Shown here piece by piece: positions 58,653-64,000 of a stretch of 64,000 bases of DNA; position 1 is the stretch's first letter; every line of letters starts with the position of its first letter. Below the pieces are notes generated by a model. It did no database searches. It was not told the origin of the DNA and saw only the letters and a list, made by a program, of their open reading frames with translations. A program made the position numbers and the translations under genes. The stretch comes from Neospora caninum Liverpool (taxonomy: Eukaryota; Apicomplexa; Conoidasida; Eucoccidiorida; Sarcocystidae): positions 5,790,710-5,854,709 of the forward strand of contig NC_018398.1 of NCBI RefSeq assembly GCF_000208865.1. The letters run 5' to 3'.

Positions 58653-59213
58653 CTTGCTAGGGAGACGGCACAGACGAAAAATCAGGAAGAGACCAAATGC
58701 CTAGCGGGCCACTCCTGTACAGCCAGTTCAGCTGATGTCAGGATTATCCCGTTTCTTGCTGGTGCTAGTGTACGTCCACCTGTGAATTTACCAGACCATA
58801 CAGTGTGTTGCATGAGTTTATGGTTGCGGTTGTGCTCCGAACAGTGAATAGGATTCTAGCTTTTGTCGACCGTGTACGGCTGAAAAAGGTGCCTTCTTAA
58901 TTCCGAAGTTCACTACATAAGGGCCCACGTTCTATTCGATGGCTTCCCTTCGTGTGGCTACCTTCCGGCATTGAATTGAGAGAGGCTCGTACTGTGCTGC
59001 CTCTCAATCGCTGTTCTGCGTATTTGTGTAGCAAAAGAGCTGGGTGTCAACAGGTGTTTCTTCATCGCTTTCTTTTCACATCCTAGGTCGCTCGCGACGC
59101 GTAATGTGCGTTCACGCGCGAGCAGTCGAAACAAGGCAGTTGATGGGGAACCACTGGCGGAACAAACCTTTTAATTGATTACGCTGACTTTAGTCCCGGT
59201 AAAACTAGAGTTC

Positions 59214-59270
59214 TACCGGTTCGTAACACCACTTCATATCGTACCTGAATGGTATTTTCTAGCATATTAT
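59214..59270 (+). pseudogene. cob: Fragment of mitochondrial cytochrome b (nuclear insertion)
   Basis: Bases 59217-59270 read RFVTPLHIVPEWYFLAYY, the highly conserved cytochrome b segment around the PEWY motif at the quinol-oxidation site. The match breaks off after AYY and an in-frame stop follows at 59283. Only about 18 residues are present, so this is a short insertion of mitochondrial DNA. Such fragments are common in Toxoplasma-group nuclear genomes. Confidence 0.75.
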
Positions 59271-59277
59271 GAAGTAG

Positions 59278-59333
59278 ACTTTTAGGGATAATCTTATAAG
59301 TCAAAAGGGAAGCAACCCAGATCATTAACTAAG
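59278..59333 (+). pseudogene. Organellar large-subunit rRNA fragment
   Basis: The segment AGGGAAGCAACCCAGATCAT corresponds to the conserved 23S-type stretch AGGGAAACAACCCAGACC and continues with a TTAACTAAG similar to CAGCTAAGG. It starts within a few bases of the cytochrome b fragment, so two non-adjacent organelle pieces are joined. Apicomplexan mitochondrial rRNA is naturally fragmented and nuclear copies are usually non-functional. Confidence 0.55.
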
Positions 59334-59348
59334 AAAAGAAAACGAAAA

Positions 59349-59421
59349 TAGTCAACAGCTCAGTTGGAAGAGTATGTGGCTACGGAGTACAATGATGGGG
59401 GTTCAAATCCCTCTTGACTCT
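59349..59421 (+). tRNA. tRNA-Arg(ACG)-like sequence
   Basis: A cloverleaf can be drawn by eye. The acceptor stem is AGTCAA/TTGACT (first pair mismatched), the D arm GCTC-AGTTGGAA-GAGT, the anticodon loop CTACGGA with anticodon ACG after U33, and the T arm GGGGG-TTCAAAT-CCCTC. A-box-like CAGCTCAGTTGG and B-box-like GGTTCAAATCC are present. Defects are a G-G mismatch at the base of the anticodon loop, no clear T-run terminator and a mismatch at pair 1-72. Its position next to organelle fragments suggests it may be an organelle-derived copy. Plastid tRNA-Arg(ACG) has a similar GTGGCTACG anticodon arm. Confidence 0.5.
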
Positions 59422-60745
59422 TTCTTATTAAGATACCTACAACTGAACGGACCGCAACAAACATCCAGGCAACTGCGATAGATTAATATATCTTGGATGG
59501 TTGTATATTAGCGGCTAAATGTCAACAAAACCTGCGGATTTCAGGTTTTCCATATAGTAAAGGTATGTTCGGAGATACTCTAAATATATTCCATGTAAAT
59601 ACATATTCTTCACCTTAAGTATCTGGGTCACAGGGCTCACAATGTTGCCACCAGCCGGCCATGCTATTCAAGGACGTGACAGTGTGGCCACGCTTCAATT
59701 TGTTCGTTGTGGGTAGACTACTCTAAGGCACTAATGGAAGTTCTTCTTGAGACTCAAATCCTACACCCGCTGGCAGCGACGTAACTTGGCCAACAGGAAT
59801 GAGGGTCGGCGGTGGCACTGAATCGTGATGAGCCATCATACGGGTTTTCCATTCATTGTACAACACTGAAAAAGGGGTTCCAGAAGCTATCCAGGAACGT
59901 CTGTATGAGAAGCCAACGAAGCCTAATCCCTGACTCCATTGCCAGCACGAGCACAGATGCCGACAGAGTCCGGTACGTCGCCGCTGTGACGTGCCATCCA
60001 CGAGGATAATCTACATCTGGTTTCCTTTTGCTAGAAATGAGTCCTTTATTTAGCTAGGCATCACGCTATTGGCGGAAACAAATGTGTATCCTTAGGGACT
60101 GCCGGTAGGGCTTATGCAAACCGGCAAGGTCGCTAACACACTTCGATAAGCTTGGTCACATGGTACGGTCTACAAGCTTTTCTACATAGGCCACGTTCAC
60201 GTCCAGAGCTCTTTGCGCTGACCGATCTTTGCTGCCTGCCAGCATCCGAGTGAGCGCAGTATCTACGTCGGACCGCTAGAGCCCTGTATGAACGCTCACG
60301 GACGACAAAAGAATAACTATGTCGGGGCACCTCGGCACGGGCGTGTCTGCTGTAGCAAACTAGAGATGTGGCATCTTCCTGGTACCAATGAACCAGGTAT
60401 ATTTACAGTCCTACTACTAGAATTTTACAAAACAGATACTCCGCCACCGCCACAAAAGACGGTACGAGAGCCATGCATTTCTTCACAATAGGAATCGCAC
60501 TGAAACGCCTTTTACCTGGTTCGCGTACCATGATGACATTTAGGGAGGAGCCACACTCAATAGTTCCTGCATATTTTTTTTATTCGATAGCCCAAGGACC
60601 GTCTCGCACCCTTCTCTTAACACCACCTAATTAAGAAAACACCTGAAAATGTATGAGCGCAGTCTACTCATACAGTATGGACGAAGTTTACAACTAATTC
60701 ATTGTGTTTTCGCTACCTCATTTGTGGTAACTACAAGGCACCATT

Positions 60746-61433
60746 TTACGTCTTGATCACTTCCGCGGTTCCCGCGTCTACTAAGCGCGCTCTCAGTTGT
60801 GCACACGACCGCTGGTATGTTTCCTGTTCAAGCAACACGCACACATCAGAATCGACTCGCTGTTGACCTGTGCCTACCCGCTACCACACATCTGCGACCC
60901 TGTACTACGCAAGCGGCGGACGGCCGCCTTTCAAATGCTGGTATTTTCTCGACGAACTTACCTTGATCTTCTCTGTTATCCTAGTATCATTTTCCATTCG
61001 CTCCTCAATTAGGCCCCACATCTGTGCACAGACATTCAACGCCTCATCACATGTTTCAAAAGTATGCATGCTACGCAAAATGCAACAATAGTTACCATTC
61101 TCGGAAACCGAAACGCAACCGTTTCTTCCTGAGATTGTTTCCAAGGCTCACCACGTCATCCAACTCTTCGAGGTACATGCATCTTTTAGTGAGCTCATAG
61201 AGCTGCTCCTGCAGTGCCGCGATGCGTTTCTCTTGCACCTGGACAAGGCGGGTTGCTCGTTTGAGCGAGATAACCGTCGGGTCACTGTCGTGGATCGGTT
61301 GGATTGACTTTGGATTTTGACTATTTACCGCAAGATTTGAGGATCCTTCGCCGCTGTCAGAAACGTCATTTGGAAGGCTGACGACTCTTTCTGGGGAAAC
61401 CTCTTCCACTCGTTTGTCGTATTCGCTCCCCAT
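60746..61433 (-). CDS. Small coiled-coil protein
   Basis: Three exons, 61096-61433, 60962-61070 and 60746-60823, join in phase 2 then 0 and give 174 residues. The borders are GAATG|GTAACT ... GCGTAG|C and ATCAAG|GTAAGT ... GAACAG|GAA. After a disordered N-terminal half, residues about 58-95 form a heptad-like helix (VQVQEKRIAALQEQLYELTK). The later exons are helical too (LIEERMENDTRITEKIK, CAQLRARLVDAG). No domain is recognised. A GTGAGC inside exon 1 followed 23 bases later by CTCAG|GAAG would also keep an open frame, but such an intron is very short. It faces the same way as the coiled-coil gene to its right, with about 230 bases between them. Confidence 0.6.
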
Positions 61434-61660
61434 GAGCTGTTACGGTGCCCACACAGACAAGACCGACAACGTGTTTGCGCCTCGTAAGCATCTTCCCTCT
61501 GACACGGTCACCCTCTGTAGGCTGCTCACTTGTCTGATAGGAACTGGCGACTCCAGAAACGCTCTAAAAGAGACCCAATTTTTATAGACACAGACACATC
61601 ATCCATGTCGTACAGTTAGGCTGCATCGTTTTTGTATGCTCCCTTATGATACTTCGTAAT

Positions 61661-64000
61661 TTACCGAGATATGAATACGGAAAAACACCATTTCCATGGA
61701 GGTACCTTTGATGCTGTCATGAGGACAGAAATACTCCTGGTGAACCGTCGAAACCAGAGGAGGATCATTGTGCCTGCAATCGTGAACGATACTCTGGCGT
61801 ATACACTTTCCATTGACATAACTGAGTGCACACACTTGTTCCGACACGCACAAATCCCAGTGCCTTCTGAAATGTGATATACCTGTGGAGATGAATCCGA
61901 TAGCTCTTGGTTGGGAGAGGCTGTCTCCATCTGAAGGTCATCATGTTCCACAGCTTTGCTAGAAAGACCTTGTTCGTGAGGAGTCACTCCCAAATGAAGG
62001 TCGTCAGTCACGAACCACGAGAGCGCTGGTTGCAGGGTCCCTGCAGACATGCAGACACCCTTCCACGATATCAGCTGCCCTCAAATAACCGCACCACAAG
62101 AAACAGCCAAGTACGTTCACCCGGTGTCCAAGTTGCATAAAACGAATCTCCATCTTGATTTCGCAGAAACTGAAACTTTATATTTGCCAAAGCCACAAAT
62201 GTGTCCGGAAGTGGAACAACACGCCGTCATTAGAAGGAGCTGCCGCTGAGCCAGCAAACCATCGAAGAAGTAACTTCGACGAGCCGAGCTTTCAGGGAGA
62301 AATTTATTCTTACTTTCGTTGTGGCTCATTTCTTCAAGTCCACCAACAATCGTCTCCATTTTGCGTCTGCTGTTCAACACTGCCCTGAGTTGCATTGAAC
62401 AAACGAAAAAGGTCAGGTTTTTCTCGTCACTCAGTGAGTACTGTGTGTGACGTGTGTTTCCGTTCTTTTTCATCCCGTGTGTTTGTGCTTACTGCCTCAA
62501 TATTTGATTTTCCTTCCTCATCTCTCGCACTTCCATGGCCATCTGGATAGGCACAAAACGACGCAAACAGAAGGTATGTTGGTAGGTGACATTACCTTTG
62601 TCAGCTTCTCTCGTGCTGTGTGTGCAACTGAATGCTCAGACTATCAAGATCTCCATACCTGCTTTACATCTTCGTACGTTTTCATGGCTCTTCGCAGCCC
62701 TGACGAGTTACGCAAGCCAGCGAACTCTTCTTCTTCTTCCAGGTGTCTCTCTATTCGAGAGCGGGTTTGATTCAATAAGGTCTTGAAAAATAACTCTGCC
62801 TTCAACTTCTTCCCGTGGGAGCCGATCTGACCATCGGATGTATCTCGACACTCGCTTATGGCATGGGCTTCGTGGCCGGTCTGTCCAAATGCTCGGCCAT
62901 TTCCACGGTAAGACCTGGTTTTTTTAGCAGAGACTGCCACGCTAGTACGGTTCTCACGAAAATATGGTCCACAGTCACCTCCGTAGCTCTCATCTTCGTC
63001 GCCGTCGAGCATTTCGATGCCCTGTCTCCAGCCACGCGAAAAAGATGGGAGAGTATCCAAGTCTCGATGCAACCTTTCCTCCATGACGCTGCCGCGAACC
63101 TGCCGCTCTCTTCCTGCAGCACAAAACGGAGACATGCAGTGGTCAATCATACTACACGATATCGCAGTTCGTCGCCAGTCTGCATCAAGACGTGTGTGTG
63201 TGTGTCTTTTTGCCTCGTCAGACGTCGTTCAACGCAGCGTTGCCCTGTGGAGACATATCTGAGTTGTCCCTACCTTGTGAAAACTGCTGGGTGACACCGT
63301 CGATTGCCTGTTGGCGTCTCCGCCCTGCTGATGCCATGCCTTCTTGTGCCTCTTCGAGTGATCGGAGGGATCCTCGAAGCCTCGCACCGGTACATTGAGC
63401 AAGCTCCAGCTTCATAGTCCTATTCTTTACCTCGTCGCACTCTCTCGCTTCGCAGTCTGGTTGGAGCCGTCCAGTTTTACTGTCTCCGGAACGACTTGTA
63501 AAAACGCCTGTGTACGACCCTTCAGCCGGGTCTGTAGGTGACACAGGCCTCGTCCAACTTTCGGAGCGGCGCCCGACCAATTGTTCGTCGGCACTACCCG
63601 CGTCTTTCGTGTATAGCATGTAGTCCTCATTGCTGCCAGACACTGCACCTGCGATCTCCCGAACTGGGGCTTGCCGCCGTGTATACTGTCTGAGAGCTTC
63701 AAGGGCTATCTCCTCTTCTGCGCGGAGCTCATCGCCACCATAATTTTCAGCACTTGCGCTGGTGCTCCATGGAGACGAAAAAGCTTCACTTTCGGTGACC
63801 CGACCATCTCCCACTTTCCGGCCACGTATGGCGTCGCGATTGAACTTAGATTCCCTGCTCTCCCTAGGATGTTGGCTGCAGCTGCTCTGTCTCAATCTGT
63901 CATTTCGGCACATGCCTCCAAGGGGAACGTCTTCTGAACCTACCACGCCAGATGTTTCCAGGTCAGCTCCCTTTGAACACGATTCGTCCTGCGAGCTGAA
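61661..64000 (-). CDS. Coiled-coil protein, 5' end beyond the window
   Basis: The frame is open to the right edge, so the start lies outside. Exons within the window are 63274-64000, 62659-63113, 62493-62542, 62314-62384 and one starting at 62040. Phases agree (1,0,2,1). The N-terminal part is disordered and Arg/Ser/Glu-rich. Exons 2-4 look helical: RIERHLEEEEEFAG, MAMEVREMRKENQILR and RRKMETIVGGLEEMSHNE. The last mapped exon has a donor (CCACAG|GTATAT, 61883), but no convincing downstream acceptor in phase was found. Reading through reaches a stop at 61661, so the C-terminus is uncertain. No family is recognised. The 50-base exon would be easy to miss. Confidence 0.55.

Larger units (their letters stand above)
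58653..60745. other. AT-richer intergenic region with organelle-like pieces
   Basis: Besides the three organelle- or tRNA-like pieces listed separately (59214-59421), no coding exon is supported. The stretch 59430-59640 is AT-rich and may contain further organelle-derived DNA that I could not identify. Confidence 0.5.

Overview
The window looks like nuclear DNA of a tissue-cyst-forming coccidian (Toxoplasma, Hammondia or Neospora type). The signs are intron-rich genes with GT/AG borders and pyrimidine-rich acceptors, very long proteins with disordered Ser/Gly/Glu/Arg insertions around short conserved cores, long non-coding leaders, (TA)n arrays inside introns, and a small mosaic of organelle-like DNA at about 59.2-59.4 kb. 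All gene models were built by eye from reading frame, splice sites and intron phase. No search or alignment was run.

Layout. 1-5.6 kb: non-coding leader of a 3-exon gene for a protein with two RanBP2-type zinc fingers (5581-10450, +). 13.6-15.7 kb (-): Rab geranylgeranyltransferase beta subunit, facing 16.7-19.6 kb (+), mitochondrial ribosomal protein mL46, across a shared 1-kb promoter region. 20.7-43.4 kb: a dense minus-strand block with a 2,680-residue NYN-domain (MARF1-like RNase fold) protein (33828-43432), a very large protein with a CCCH-like finger, a KH domain and a RING-like C-terminus (22812-33463, 5' exon not found), and an unrecognised ORF (20694-22783).

The right third is less GC-rich and sparser. 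It holds a secreted protein with a Tyr-rich tail (47729-48937, -), a single-exon membrane protein with an HNH-like zinc motif (50798-52435, -), an 8-exon Qb-SNARE of the Vti1 family (53652-55974, +), a 7-exon signal-peptide/four-helix membrane protein (56720-58652, -), the organelle-like mosaic plus a tRNA-Arg-like sequence, and two coiled-coil proteins (60746-61433, -, and one running off the right edge, -).

Two genes are linked by pathway: the Rab prenyltransferase lipidates Rab GTPases and the SNARE acts in the same vesicle-traffic system. The NYN and CCCH/KH/RING-like proteins are adjacent on one strand and both look RNA-related. No operon-like organisation, CRISPR array or insertion sequence was seen.
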